In this document: positions 9,239 to 18,403 of the stretch, one piece after another | Numbering within the stretch: position 1 is the first letter of the stretch | How the letters are laid out: the number at the start of each line of letters is the position of its first letter | Source of the DNA: HLUCCA09 sp039822045 | Lineage (GTDB): Bacteria > Pseudomonadota > Alphaproteobacteria > Rhodobacterales > Rhodobacteraceae | Reading direction: 5' to 3' | Assembly (NCBI GenBank): GCA_039822045.1 | Contig: JBCBMY010000004.1 | Location: 124,001-188,000, forward strand | Length of the DNA: 64,000 bases | Notes under the pieces: generated by a model | Seen by the model: the letters and a program-made list of their open reading frames with translations, nothing else | Databases searched by the model: none | What the model was told of the DNA's origin: nothing | Translations under genes and position numbers: made by a program

Positions 9239-9475
9239 TTAGCCAAGGCGAACGAGGTAAGAGCGGACCGTCTCCGCGCCCTCGACGGCGTTTTCTCCAA
9301 GAAACTCGTGGCCGGCCTCGGCGCAGAAGTGCGGCACGTCGATCAGGGCGGCCGGGTCGTCCGCGAGCAGGCGCACGACGGACCCTTTCGGCAGGCCCAC
9401 GCTGCGCTTGCGCAGGCGCAGGACCGGCAGGGGGCACAAGAGCCCGATCGCATCGACTTCAAGGTCTGGGATCAT
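9239..9475 (-). CDS. TusA/SirA-like sulfur carrier
   Basis: 78 aa, the usual size of TusA-family proteins. CPLPVLRLRK near residue 14 carries the reactive cysteine that holds a persulfide. In FDH loci such proteins hand sulfur toward FdhD, which sulfurates the molybdenum cofactor. That fits here because fdhD starts only about 150 bp away on the opposite strand. A role in tRNA thiolation is the alternative. Confidence 0.82.
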   Translation of the reverse strand: MIPDLEVDAIGLLCPLPVLRLRKRSVGLPKGSVVRLLADDPAALIDVPHFCAEAGHEFLGENAVEGAETVRSYLVRLG

Positions 9476-9623
9476 GCCGAGACCCTAGCTGCTGAAGGCG
9501 TGCGCGCAAGGGCATCGCGCAATCCGGCAAGCGCCGCTTTGGGCCGCGGCATGGGCCGCCATTGCAAACCCATCACCGGTCTGGCTTTCTCGTGTCAGCA
9601 CACCCTTCGCATCGGAGGCTCAG

Positions 9624-10511
9624 TTGGCCCAGCTCGACCGTCCTGCAGACTATTTGATCGCGCCGGTGCCCGATGCCGAAGGCCTCACGCGTGCCGTTGC
9701 AGGGGTCGACGAGAACGGGCAGGAGCAAACCGTGTCGGTGGTCGAGGAACGCCCCCTCACGATCTACCTCAACCGCCAGGAGATCGTCACAGCCATGACG
9801 ATCGGCGACTACCCTGGCTACCTCGCTGTCGGCTTTCTGCGCAACCAGGGCATGCTGCGCGACGATGACACCATCACCGCCATCGACCATGACGACGAGC
9901 TCGAGGTCGTCGTAGTCCGGACAGCGCGCCAAACAGACTACGAAGAGAAGTTGAAGAAGAAAACGCGGACCTCCGGCTGCGCGGTTGGGACCGTCTTCGG
10001 CGACATGATGGAGGGCCTTGAGGGGGTGAACCTGCCGGCCGTCGAGCTTCGCACGTCGGATCTCTATGCGCTGGCTCACCGCATCAACCGCACCCCGAGT
10101 CTTTACCTCGCAGCCGGTGGCATTCATGGCACCGTCCTGTGCGAGGGCGCCCAACCACTTGTTTACATGGAAGATGTCGGGCGTCACAACGCCGTCGACA
10201 AGATCGCGGGCTGGATGTTCCGGGAGGGCGTTACACCTAATGGCAAGATGCTCTACACCACCGGGCGGCTGACCTCCGAGATGGTTCTGAAGACGGCGCA
10301 GATGGGGATCCCCGCTCTGGTCAGCCGGTCGGGATTTACGGCCTGGGGGGTCGAACTGGCACGGTCCCTCGGGATGACGCTGATCGGCCGGATGCGCGGG
10401 CGCCGCTTCACCTGCCTGTCGGGCGCCGAGCGGATTGTCTATGACGCCGATCTGGCCGCCGTCGGCGACGAAGATGCGCGCCACCGGCGCAAAGGAGCAA
10501 GCCATGGGTAA
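9624..10511 (+). CDS. fdhD: Formate dehydrogenase accessory sulfurtransferase FdhD
   Basis: 295 aa. It matches FdhD along its length, including RTSGCAVG, the loop with the reactive cysteine (Cys119), and EDVGRHNAVDKI further on. FdhD passes sulfur to the molybdenum cofactor before insertion into formate dehydrogenase. The loop has one cysteine: the usual CxxC is Cys-Ala-Val-Gly. The start is TTG 9624 with CGGAGG five bases upstream. Its end overlaps the start of mobA by 8 bp, opening a four-gene fdhD-mobA-mobB-moeA operon. Confidence 0.93.
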   Translation: MAQLDRPADYLIAPVPDAEGLTRAVAGVDENGQEQTVSVVEERPLTIYLNRQEIVTAMTIGDYPGYLAVGFLRNQGMLRDDDTITAIDHDDELEVVVVRTARQTDYEEKLKKKTRTSGCAVGTVFGDMMEGLEGVNLPAVELRTSDLYALAHRINRTPSLYLAAGGIHGTVLCEGAQPLVYMEDVGRHNAVDKIAGWMFREGVTPNGKMLYTTGRLTSEMVLKTAQMGIPALVSRSGFTAWGVELARSLGMTLIGRMRGRRFTCLSGAERIVYDADLAAVGDEDARHRRKGASHG

Positions 10512-11133
10512 GGTCCCAGGGGTCTTGCTTGCGGGCGGGCGGGCGACGCGCATGGGCGGTGGCGACAAGGGGCTGCGCACGATAGCGGGCCAGACGCTGC
10601 TTGACCGGGTCGTCGCCCGATTGGCACCGCAGGCCGAGCCTTTGGCGCTGAACGCAAACGGCCTCGCAAGTCGGTTCGATGGCCTTGGCCTGCCGGTCAT
10701 CGCCGACAGCGTGGCAGATCATCCCGGTCCGCTGGCTGGAGTGCTGGCTGGTCTCGACTGGGCAGCGGAGCTTGGCGCCGAGCGCATCGTCACCGTAGCC
10801 GCCGATACACCGTTCTTTCCACTGGACCTAGTCGCACGCCTTAAGGCGGGCGCAGAGGCTGCCGGCGCGCCGGTCGCGCTTGCTGCCACTCCGGATCCCA
10901 ATCGGGGGCACGTCCGACATCCGACGTTCGGCCTTTGGTCGGTTGCGCTGCGGGAAGATCTCCGCACCGCGCTGGCCGACGGTGTGCGCAAGGTTGTTAT
11001 CTGGACCGACCGTCACAACGCCGTCGATGTTCTGTTCGAGAACTCCGGTCCGGACGCGGACCCGTTCTTCAATGTGAATACGCCAGAGGACCTGGTGCGC
11101 GCCGAGGCGTTGGCGTCGGAGCGGGCCGGATGA
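10504..11133 (+). CDS. mobA: Molybdenum cofactor guanylyltransferase MobA
   Basis: 209 aa. N-terminal LLAGGRATRMGG is the nucleotidyltransferase signature (LAGGxxxRxGG), and NVNTPEDL near the C-terminus is the typical MobA ending. It joins GMP to Mo-molybdopterin to make the guanine dinucleotide cofactor that FDH needs. The ATG at 10504 lies inside the fdhD end, and its TGA overlaps the mobB ATG. Confidence 0.93.
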   Translation: MGKVPGVLLAGGRATRMGGGDKGLRTIAGQTLLDRVVARLAPQAEPLALNANGLASRFDGLGLPVIADSVADHPGPLAGVLAGLDWAAELGAERIVTVAADTPFFPLDLVARLKAGAEAAGAPVALAATPDPNRGHVRHPTFGLWSVALREDLRTALADGVRKVVIWTDRHNAVDVLFENSGPDADPFFNVNTPEDLVRAEALASERAG

Positions 11134-11633
11134 AGCTCTACGGTGTCGTGGGCTGGAAGAACTCCGGCAAAACCGGCCTTGTGGAACGGCTCGTCGCCGA
11201 TATCGCAGCGCAGGGAATTCGGGTCTCCACGGTCAAGCACGCCCATGCGGGTGCCGATATCGACACTCCCGGCACGGACAGTTTTCGCCACCGCGCGGCC
11301 GGCGCGGCTGAGGTGATGCTGGTGACCCCGTCGCGCTGGGCCTTGATGTCGGAACTCAGGGGTAAGCCCGAGCCGAGCCTGGCCGAAGCGATCGCCCGCC
11401 TGGGTCCGACAGATCTGGTCATCGCCGAGGGGTGGAAGCGCGAAGGCCATCCTAAGATCGAGGCCCATCGCGCCGCCACGGGCCAGCCCCTCATCGCCGA
11501 CACCGACACTTCGATCCGCGCAGTGGCAAGCGACACGCCCGACGAAGTGACTTGGGCGGGCGGCCCGATCTTCGACCTAGACGATACCGCCGCAATTGCC
11601 CGGTTCATCCTTGCCGATGTGGGGGTGCAATGA
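11130..11633 (+). CDS. mobB: Molybdopterin-guanine dinucleotide biosynthesis protein MobB
   Basis: 167 aa. P-loop GWKNSGKTGL at residues 8-17, then VKHAHAG and DTPGTDSFRHR, both MobB landmarks. It is a GTP-binding helper of MobA. It is linked by ATGA overlaps to mobA upstream and moeA downstream, so it is translated as part of the cofactor operon. Confidence 0.92.
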   Translation: MKLYGVVGWKNSGKTGLVERLVADIAAQGIRVSTVKHAHAGADIDTPGTDSFRHRAAGAAEVMLVTPSRWALMSELRGKPEPSLAEAIARLGPTDLVIAEGWKREGHPKIEAHRAATGQPLIADTDTSIRAVASDTPDEVTWAGGPIFDLDDTAAIARFILADVGVQ

Positions 11634-12895
11634 GCGCCGCGCCGCCCTTGCGCAACGATTGCTTCGCCCTGCCGCCTGGCGTCGATTGGGTCCCGGTTGA
11701 AACCGCTCTCGACCGCCTGCGCGCGGGCTTGAGCACTGTCGTCGGCCGCGAGACGGTGCCGCTCGCTCATGCCGCAGGCCGCGTGCTGGCGGACACGGCC
11801 ATTGCCCGGCGCTCCAACCCGCCCGCCGCCAACTCCGCAGTCGATGGATACGGCTTCGCAGGGCCCGCCCCTGACCGCCTGACCATGCTTCCTCTGGTGG
11901 AGGGGCGGGCCGCCGCCGGCGTGCCCTTCAACGGCACCGTGCCTTCAGGACATGCAATTCGGATCCTTACAGGCGCAGTGCTGCCCCCTGGCATCGACAC
12001 GGTTGTCCTCCAAGAAGACGTGGCCCTCCATGACCAGCGCGTCGTCTTTCACGGCCCGCTCAAGCAGGGGGCCAATGCCCGCCGCGCTGCTGAAGACATG
12101 GCGGCCGGGGCCACCCTTCTTCCAGCAGGCCACCGGCTCGTGCCCCCTGATCTCGGCATGCTCGCCGCCGCCGGGCTGGCGGACCTCACCGTGCACCTGC
12201 GCCTGCGCGTCGGGGTCCTTTCGAACGGCGACGAGGTTGTCCCTCCCGGTGCCGTTGCAGCCGAGGATATGCCGGTCGGCAAGATCTACGACGCAAACCG
12301 GCATATGCTTCTGGCGCAGCTCGCTGCCTGGGGCCACGAGGCCGTGGATCTCGGGCACGCCGCCGACGACCGGGCGAACCTGCGTACCCGGCTCGATGGA
12401 GCCCTTGGGCGGGTCGATGCGATCCTTTCTTCGGGTGGGGTGTCGACAGGCGACGAAGACCACGTCTCGGCGCTACTCTCGGCCGAGGGGCGCATGGATA
12501 CCTGGCGTATCGCGGTGAAGCCAGGCCGGCCGCTTGCCCTTGGTCTCTGGCACGGCGTCCCCGTCTTCGGCCTCCCGGGCAACCCGGTGGCGGCCTATGT
12601 CTGCACACTCGTCTTTGCCCGGCCCGCCCTCCGCGTGCTCGCCGGGCACGGATGGGACCGACCTGCGGGCCTGCTGCTCCCAGCCGCGTTCTGCAAGCGC
12701 AAGAAGCCCGGCCGTGCCGAGTACCTGCGCGCTCGGCTCAACGCGGAGGGGCAGGTCGAGGTCTTTCCGTCCGAAGGGTCCGGTCGCGTGTCAGGGCTCT
12801 CCTGGGCTGCCGGGTTGGTCGAACTGGACGAGGGGGCGCGCGAGATCGAACCGGGCACGCCCGTCCGCTACATTCCCTACACCGACTTCGACTGA
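11630..12895 (+). CDS. moeA: Molybdopterin molybdenumtransferase MoeA
   Basis: 421 aa. It has the MoeA order: an N-terminal extended region with NSAVDGYGFA, the MoCF domain with LSSGGVSTGDEDHV and KPGRPLALG, GLPGNPVAAYV, then a C-terminal beta barrel. It inserts molybdate into adenylated molybdopterin. It is last in the fdhD-mobA-mobB-moeA operon, convergent with the DUF6505 gene only 3 bp away. Confidence 0.93.
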   Translation: MSAAPPLRNDCFALPPGVDWVPVETALDRLRAGLSTVVGRETVPLAHAAGRVLADTAIARRSNPPAANSAVDGYGFAGPAPDRLTMLPLVEGRAAAGVPFNGTVPSGHAIRILTGAVLPPGIDTVVLQEDVALHDQRVVFHGPLKQGANARRAAEDMAAGATLLPAGHRLVPPDLGMLAAAGLADLTVHLRLRVGVLSNGDEVVPPGAVAAEDMPVGKIYDANRHMLLAQLAAWGHEAVDLGHAADDRANLRTRLDGALGRVDAILSSGGVSTGDEDHVSALLSAEGRMDTWRIAVKPGRPLALGLWHGVPVFGLPGNPVAAYVCTLVFARPALRVLAGHGWDRPAGLLLPAAFCKRKKPGRAEYLRARLNAEGQVEVFPSEGSGRVSGLSWAAGLVELDEGAREIEPGTPVRYIPYTDFD

Positions 12896-12898
12896 AGC

Positions 12899-13375
12899 TT
12901 ACTCGTCGCTGACATGCACAGCGAATTGCGTCAGATCGGCGTCTTCGCCCTTGATGGCGCGGAACTGCTCACGGACCCCCGCCTCAGTCAAATCGCGAGC
13001 CACGGTGAGAAGCGTATTGGGGTCGTGGTCCTCGCAGAGCTCGACCATGTGAGCGATCTCGTCCGCCGCAGTGCCACGGGCTACCTCGACAGACGGGGCG
13101 CCGTAGACGGCAACGAAATGTTCGGCCAGTGCCAACTCCAGCCGCTCAAGTTCGCCAGGCTCGACCTGTGTGACAGCAACAAACGTCACACGACCGAAGG
13201 TCTCGAGCCCCAGCCAGCCATTGGAGAACGCCTGTCGGGCCTTTCCGGTCAGGTCACCTTCTGCCCAATTCGAAAACTCAAACCCGCCCGAGATCGCCCA
13301 TTCCCCGGTCCGGGCGGGACTGAAGAAGATGTTCATGTCGCTTTCGTCGAGATGGGTCGCGCGGGCGAGCTTCAT
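12899..13375 (-). CDS. DUF6505-like conserved protein
   Basis: 158 aa, with no catalytic motif recognised. From memory it matches the Rhodobacterales DUF6505 family (start MKLARATHLDESD, middle LTGKARQAFSNGWLGLESF-like). It is last in a four-gene minus-strand operon with DUF6494, Mrp and a DUF4444 protein. Its ATG overlaps the previous stop (TGATG); a GTG one codon earlier is possible. Co-occurrence with FDH and cofactor genes suggests a metal or Fe-S assembly role, but that is inference. Confidence 0.72.
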   Translation of the reverse strand: MKLARATHLDESDMNIFFSPARTGEWAISGGFEFSNWAEGDLTGKARQAFSNGWLGLETFGRVTFVAVTQVEPGELERLELALAEHFVAVYGAPSVEVARGTAADEIAHMVELCEDHDPNTLLTVARDLTEAGVREQFRAIKGEDADLTQFAVHVSDE

Positions 13376-14121
13376 CACTGGTCCTCCAAGAGCGCCGTGA
13401 GCGGGATCACCTGTGTGCCCGCACTGGTCCGCAGAAGCATTCCGAACGACTCGTCGACGCCAAGAAACGTGCCCGCCTGGGTCGTGCCGCCAACGGCCAT
13501 CCGGACATCCTCTCCGATCTCAAGCGCGAGACCTCGCCATTCGGAATGGAGCGGGCGATTTCCCTCGTCGATCATTCGAGTGATCCAGTAGAGCGTGTGC
13601 CGCACCCATGCTTCAAGCAGAGTAACGGGAGAGACATCGGCACATCCCTCTTCGAAAAGCGTCGTCGCCGTCGGATCGATGCCAGGATCAACGCCGTCCG
13701 GCGGGCTCAATGGCAGGTCGATACCGATGATGAGCCAATCGGGCTCGGCCTCGGGGTCGCCGTCGGGCGCGGCTACCCGAAAGCGCCCGCACGTCGCGCC
13801 GTTCACATGGATCCGACCATCCCATGTCAGCTGAACCGCGACCTCCGGGGGCGCGAGCGCACCGAGCGCGTTCTGGAAGCCCACTCCGCAGGCAATGAGC
13901 GCGACGATTGCGTCGCGCAGCGGATTCTCAGGCGCAAAGACGATGGCTGCCTGCAACCGCTCAGAAGTGATCCGGTGCACGACCAGCCCAGCGTCACAGC
14001 CAAGAACTGCCTGCGCGCGCGCGTGCTCCAACGGGTCTGCCGCGCCGGTCACCGCAAGGCCAGAAAAGAGCGGCGGAAAGGTCGGCCCGGCCGTCTCGTC
14101 GCGCAGGTCGGTGACGCTCAT
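13375..14121 (-). CDS. DUF4444 / biotin-lipoate ligase-like protein
   Basis: 248 aa. The N-terminal two thirds resemble the biotin/lipoate protein ligase fold seen in DUF4444 proteins (FPPLFSGLAV start, WDGRIHVNGATCGRFR in the core). The C-terminal part from about residue 185 ends FLGVDESFGMLLRT, a small beta domain. No GRGRxG biotin-ligase motif is seen, so ligase activity is doubtful. The ATG at 14121 overlaps the Mrp stop (ATGA). Confidence 0.7.
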   Translation of the reverse strand: MSVTDLRDETAGPTFPPLFSGLAVTGAADPLEHARAQAVLGCDAGLVVHRITSERLQAAIVFAPENPLRDAIVALIACGVGFQNALGALAPPEVAVQLTWDGRIHVNGATCGRFRVAAPDGDPEAEPDWLIIGIDLPLSPPDGVDPGIDPTATTLFEEGCADVSPVTLLEAWVRHTLYWITRMIDEGNRPLHSEWRGLALEIGEDVRMAVGGTTQAGTFLGVDESFGMLLRTSAGTQVIPLTALLEDQ

Positions 14122-15182
14122 GCGTGCCCAGCCTCGATCAGGGCCCGGGCTGTCTCGCGGAAGGCTTGTGCCTGGGCCGCGTCCGGTTGTGAGACGACGA
14201 TGGGCGCTCCGCCATCGGCGGCAAGGCGGATCTCGATGGCCAGCGGAATCTCGGCAAGAAGCGGCACGCCGAGCTTTTCGGCCTCGGCCGCCACGCCGCC
14301 ATGGCCGAAGACATGCTCCTCGTGGCCGCAATTTGAGCAGATATGGGTCGACATGTTTTCGATCATGCCCAAGATCGGCGTGCCGAGCTTGCCGAACATG
14401 TCTATCCCTTTGCGCGCATCGAGGAGGGCAATGTCCTGCGGCGTCGACACGATGATTGCTCCCGTCAGGTCGGCCTTTTGCGCCAACGTCATCTGCACGT
14501 CGCCCGTGCCCGGCGGCAGATCGACCAGCAAAATATCGAGTGCGCCCCACTGCACCTGGCCGAGCATCTGTTGCAGCGCGCCCATCAGCATCGGGCCCCG
14601 CCACACCACGGCCTCCTCCTCCCGGGTCAGCAGCCCGATCGACATCATTGTGACGCCGTGGTTGCGCATCGGCAGGATCGTCTTGCCGTCTGGCGAGGCA
14701 GGCCGCCCCGATACGCCCAGCATACGGGGCTGCGACGGGCCATAGACGTCGGCGTCCAACAAACCTACGCGACGACCTTCGGCCGCCAGCGCCACCGCAA
14801 GGTTTGCCGCAACTGTCGATTTGCCAACGCCCCCTTTGCCCGAGGCGATGGCCACGATCCGGTCGATGCCTGGTACCTTCTGGGGGCCTTTGAGAGCGGA
14901 GCTCTTGGGCTTCAGGTCAGGCGGGGCCTGGGGTGTCGAATGCGCTGTCATCACGACGGCTACGGTTTCAGCGCCGGCCAGACCTTTGACCCTCGCCTCC
15001 GCCTCGTCCCGAACCGTCTCCATCTCGCGGGATCGCGCCGGATCGATCTCGAGCACAAAGCGCACGGCACGCCCTTCGACATTCAGGGCACGCACCATGC
15101 CGGCCGAGACGATGTCGCCGCCATTTGCAGGCAGTTCGACCGTCTTAAGCGCGGTCAACACGTCATCCCGCGTCAGGCTCAC
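14118..15182 (-). CDS. mrp: Mrp/ApbC Fe-S cluster carrier ATPase
   Basis: 354 aa. An N-terminal MIP18/DUF59 domain (1-85) is followed by a linker and the ParA-like ATPase with deviant Walker A GKGGVGKST (115-123), DADVYGPSQPRM and DLPPGTGD. CSNC in the C-terminal half is the cluster-binding CxxC pair. It carries 4Fe-4S clusters to target apoproteins in the cytoplasm; the nearby Fe-S-rich FDH subunits are obvious clients. The start is GTG, overlapping the DUF6494 stop (GTGA). Confidence 0.93.
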   Translation of the reverse strand: MSLTRDDVLTALKTVELPANGGDIVSAGMVRALNVEGRAVRFVLEIDPARSREMETVRDEAEARVKGLAGAETVAVVMTAHSTPQAPPDLKPKSSALKGPQKVPGIDRIVAIASGKGGVGKSTVAANLAVALAAEGRRVGLLDADVYGPSQPRMLGVSGRPASPDGKTILPMRNHGVTMMSIGLLTREEEAVVWRGPMLMGALQQMLGQVQWGALDILLVDLPPGTGDVQMTLAQKADLTGAIIVSTPQDIALLDARKGIDMFGKLGTPILGMIENMSTHICSNCGHEEHVFGHGGVAAEAEKLGVPLLAEIPLAIEIRLAADGGAPIVVSQPDAAQAQAFRETARALIEAGHA

Positions 15183-15376
15183 GTATCGTCACCCGCGATT
15201 GTGCCGGTAACCACATGCTCCAGATCAAGCCCGTCGATCCTCAGGACGACCTTCGCCTCATAGCTCTGGCCGGCCGTCGCGCCCTTTTCACGCATCGCGG
15301 TCTCTATGGCCTGCTGCGAGGTGACACCCACCTGCTTGAGGAACTTCCGCATGCTCATGTTGAACTCGTCGCTCAT
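15179..15376 (-). CDS. Small DUF6494-like protein
   Basis: 65 aa. The sequence MSDEFNMSMRKFLKQVGVTS fits a small Rhodobacterales family I remember as DUF6494. It looks like an amphipathic helical start followed by a short beta part (KVVLRIDGLDLEHV). ATG 15376 has GGGAGG seven bases upstream, better than the ATG-like start five codons earlier. It is first gene of the Mrp operon. Its function is unknown; an adaptor for Mrp is possible. Confidence 0.75.
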   Translation of the reverse strand: MSDEFNMSMRKFLKQVGVTSQQAIETAMREKGATAGQSYEAKVVLRIDGLDLEHVVTGTIAGDDT

Positions 15377-15465
15377 CGGTCTGCCTCCCACAATTTGCGG
15401 CTCTACATTGACGCAAGGGCGCCAGCGCCTCTAGCCTCGAAGGCTCCAAGACCCGGGAGCCAGCC

Positions 15466-16236
15466 ATGCCCAAAGTCGCCCGCCTTCTGGTCACGCTCAT
15501 TCTATTTGGCCTGTTCTATCAGACAGGCGCCGCACAAGCACAAGAGCGACGCGTTATTCTCGCCGCGCCTGCCGAACTGACCGAAAACGGGTTCCTGAAG
15601 TTCGTCCTGCCACGCTTTTCGCTGAAGAACTCGACGCGCGTGACGGTCGTTCCGCTCGACGATGCGACGGCCGAGGCTGTGCTGTCCTCCGCGCCAGATG
15701 CCGATGGCCGTGCAGTCTTCTCTGGCGGCGGCGAAACATATCGCCTCGTTGTCCTGTCGGAGACGGAGTTCACGGGGCGGCTCGCCGACTGGGTGCGCTC
15801 CGATGCCGGACAGGCCGCAATCGCGGGCTTTGAAATCGACGGGACTGCGCCGTTCGGTCCTCCGGCTGTGCGTGCAGTGGAACCCGTCGCGCTTGACCTG
15901 GAGGGAGACGCGGTGAGCGGAGAGACCCTTTCGCTCTCCCATTGCGGGCGCTGCCATGTGGTGGGCGAGAAGAACCGGCTCGACGGGATTGGCTCGTCGC
16001 CCTCTTTCGCTTTGATGCGCACGTTCGAGGATTGGCAGAACCGTTTTTCGGCCTTCTACGCGCTCAGACCGCATCCCGCCTTCACGCAGATCACCGACGT
16101 CACCCCGCCGTTCGACCCCGAGCGCCCGCCCGCGATCGCGCCCATCGAGCTGACGATCGACGAGGTTGAAAACATCGTCGCCTACGTAGCCCGCATTGTG
16201 CCCGCCGATCTCGGAGCGCCAATCCAGCATCAGTGA
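15466..16236 (+). CDS. Secreted mono-haem c-type cytochrome-like protein
   Basis: 256 aa. Residues 1-26 form a signal peptide ending AAQAQ. One CxxCH haem site, HCGRCHV (Cys160, Cys163, His164), lies in the C-terminal half; the N-terminal half has no recognised domain. It would be an exported electron carrier. It sits between the Mrp operon and the large ferredoxin gene and overlaps the latter's stop by 7 bp in convergent orientation. A donor or acceptor role with FDH is inferred from position only. Confidence 0.78.
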   Translation: MPKVARLLVTLILFGLFYQTGAAQAQERRVILAAPAELTENGFLKFVLPRFSLKNSTRVTVVPLDDATAEAVLSSAPDADGRAVFSGGGETYRLVVLSETEFTGRLADWVRSDAGQAAIAGFEIDGTAPFGPPAVRAVEPVALDLEGDAVSGETLSLSHCGRCHVVGEKNRLDGIGSSPSFALMRTFEDWQNRFSAFYALRPHPAFTQITDVTPPFDPERPPAIAPIELTIDEVENIVAYVARIVPADLGAPIQHQ

Positions 16237-18188
16237 TCGCGGCGCTTGGTCAAATAGTCGTCGGTCGTGCGCACCGCGGGGCGGTCGCCCGCGGCAAAGG
16301 GGTTGTTCTCGCTGTGAAACTGGGCCCTGACGCGGCAATCGTCGCACATCTGAATGAGCTTGGTCGCGTCGTTCCCGGTGAACATCGCGTGCTTGCCGGC
16401 AAGCTTCTCGGTGATCTTCTCGATCGTGGAGCGGGACCCGAAGAGCTTGCCGCATTCGATGCAGGCAAACGGCTCTTCCTCGTTCAGTACACGCTGCGAC
16501 AAGGCCGCATCCGACAGGTCCATCCGAGGCTCCAGCGTAATCGCGTTCTCGGGGCAGACGTTGACGCACAGCCCACATTGCAGACAGGCGTCTTCCTGGA
16601 ACCTCAATTGCGGCATCTCGGGGTTGTCGCCCAACGCACCAGCCGGGCAGAGCGAGGCGCAGGCCAGACACAGGGTGCAGGCTTCCGTGTCGACAAGGGT
16701 CGCGCCGTAGGGAGCGGTCGCCGGCAGGGGCAGTGGCTCGGTGGCGTCAGGGTTCAGCGCCTTGGCCGCGAGCCGGGCAACCTGGCGGCGGCTACCGAGC
16801 GCAAGGATCGGGTCGGCCGCGGGGGCAGGGCCCTCGTCACTATAGAGCGCTTCTGGCAGGGCATCGGGATCGGCAACGTCCAATAGTCGGATCGGCGCAC
16901 CTCCGGCCAAGGCCTGAGCCAAAGTCACCTCGCGTTCAAGTGTGTCGCGGTCGGCCTTGGGGGCCAGCAACACATCGACGGCTGCAAAGCCAGAGGTAAG
17001 GGCTGCCAGGATCTCGGCATGGCCAAATCCCGACAGGCGCTCAAGGTCGAGCGGGACCACGTCAGCCGGCAGTCCTCGGCCGAAGCGGGCGGCAAGCTCA
17101 ACCATCTCCGCCCCGAATACGCGATCTATCACCAGGAGACGCGGTGCCGCGCCACCGGCCTCCGTATAGGCTCTGGCCATGCGTGACATGCGACCGCAGA
17201 GGAATCGGAAATCCGGGTCCTCCGTCGTGAATGCGCCCGACGGGCAGAGCGCGGCACACGCGCCGCAGCCGGCGCAGATCGTCGGGTCGATCCACACGTG
17301 ATCGCCCGCCGGACTGATCGCCCCGGTCGGACAGGCGTCGAGGCAGTTCGAACAGGCTGGTTGCCCTGCCCGGGAATGCGCGCACAGTTCGGGCGCCAAT
17401 CGCACGTAGAGCGGCTTTTCAAACGTCCCGACCAGATCGGAGGCCGCCAGCAGCGCGTCGGCCACCGCTTGTGGTCGCCCGGGATCGGCGCGGAGATAGC
17501 CGTCACGTTTCTCCGGCGCCGGGAAGAGCGGTGCGCCCCCACGCAAGTCCAAAATAATGGAACATCGGCTGCGCGCACCGTCCTTGGGCGGGGTCAGCGT
17601 CGGGGCCCCACGCCCTCCCGGCTCCACCTCTTGCAGGGCATCGAAGCTGAGATCGAACGCGCCGAGGCTGCCGCTTGCACGGGCAAGCCGCCCCACAACA
17701 ACGTCGAACCCATGCTCCAGCGGCGCCTCGTCTGCATTCTCCAAGGCCACGGTGACGGCTAGCGCCCCGGCCAACTGACGCGCCGCAGGCAGGGCGATAT
17801 CGGCCGTACCAAGGATCAGGCACGATCCGTCGGAGGTGACATCAAAGCTCTGCACTGCAGGCTCGGGATGAAGCGCGTCGGCGAGAAGGGCGGCCATCTT
17901 CGGGCCGGCCTCCGCACCGTCGTCCGACCATCCCGCGCGGTCGCGAAGGTCGACACAAAGTGGTGCGTCGACGCCCAAATCCTCGGCCATTTCCTCAAAG
18001 CGCCGCCGCTCCTGGCCACATGCAATGATGGCATCGCCCTCGGCAATTGCATGCGCCGAAATGTCGGCCTGCCGCGTGCAGAGCGCTGTGTGAACGGCGG
18101 AACAGGCCACGCCCGACACCGTGCCGAGCGCGTCTCGATCCGGTGTCTGGCTGCCGAGGCAGTCACACAAAAGCAGGGTCTTTGGCAT
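16230..18188 (-). CDS. Large multi-4Fe-4S ferredoxin-like protein of the FDH locus
   Basis: 652 aa. There are several cysteine clusters: CSNCLDACP, then CAGCGACAALCP, then CTLCLACASLCP and CLQCGLCVNVCP, so at least four 4Fe-4S sites. C-terminal CIECGKLF and CDDC pairs may bind another metal. The N-terminus starts LLLCDCLGSQ, a cysteine-rich lead seen in this family. It is cytoplasmic, as no signal peptide is seen. ATG 18188 is preceded by GGGAGG; the GTG two codons earlier lies inside that site. It diverges from the DUF3305 gene with 215 bp between and probably moves electrons for FDH. Confidence 0.82.
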   Translation of the reverse strand: MPKTLLLCDCLGSQTPDRDALGTVSGVACSAVHTALCTRQADISAHAIAEGDAIIACGQERRRFEEMAEDLGVDAPLCVDLRDRAGWSDDGAEAGPKMAALLADALHPEPAVQSFDVTSDGSCLILGTADIALPAARQLAGALAVTVALENADEAPLEHGFDVVVGRLARASGSLGAFDLSFDALQEVEPGGRGAPTLTPPKDGARSRCSIILDLRGGAPLFPAPEKRDGYLRADPGRPQAVADALLAASDLVGTFEKPLYVRLAPELCAHSRAGQPACSNCLDACPTGAISPAGDHVWIDPTICAGCGACAALCPSGAFTTEDPDFRFLCGRMSRMARAYTEAGGAAPRLLVIDRVFGAEMVELAARFGRGLPADVVPLDLERLSGFGHAEILAALTSGFAAVDVLLAPKADRDTLEREVTLAQALAGGAPIRLLDVADPDALPEALYSDEGPAPAADPILALGSRRQVARLAAKALNPDATEPLPLPATAPYGATLVDTEACTLCLACASLCPAGALGDNPEMPQLRFQEDACLQCGLCVNVCPENAITLEPRMDLSDAALSQRVLNEEEPFACIECGKLFGSRSTIEKITEKLAGKHAMFTGNDATKLIQMCDDCRVRAQFHSENNPFAAGDRPAVRTTDDYLTKRRDH

Positions 18189-18304
18189 GGTCACCTCCCT
18201 GCGCGTGGCGGCCCAACAGATCGTGGGCAGGGCTGCGCGGACGCGACCCTATCCAAGAAGAGCGGGTGCGGTAAAGGCACCTGCGGCGACCTATCGCCCC
18301 GGTT

Positions 18305-18325
18305 TGCCCAAAAAAACGTTTGGCA
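18305..18325. promoter_or_regulatory. Candidate operator between divergent FDH-locus genes
   Basis: An imperfect inverted repeat, TGCC(C)AAA and TTTGGCA around AAAACG, lies in the 215-bp gap shared by the ferredoxin gene (minus) and DUF3305 (plus). Its position suits a common regulator of both FDH transcription units. There is one bulged base and no known consensus match, so this is weak. Confidence 0.25.
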
Positions 18326-18403
18326 GGGCGCGCCAATCCGTTTCACATTAGCTCGGCGCTGCAAAACAAAAGCACCCCAGCGCTCGGGGAGGTTACTCAG
18401 ATA

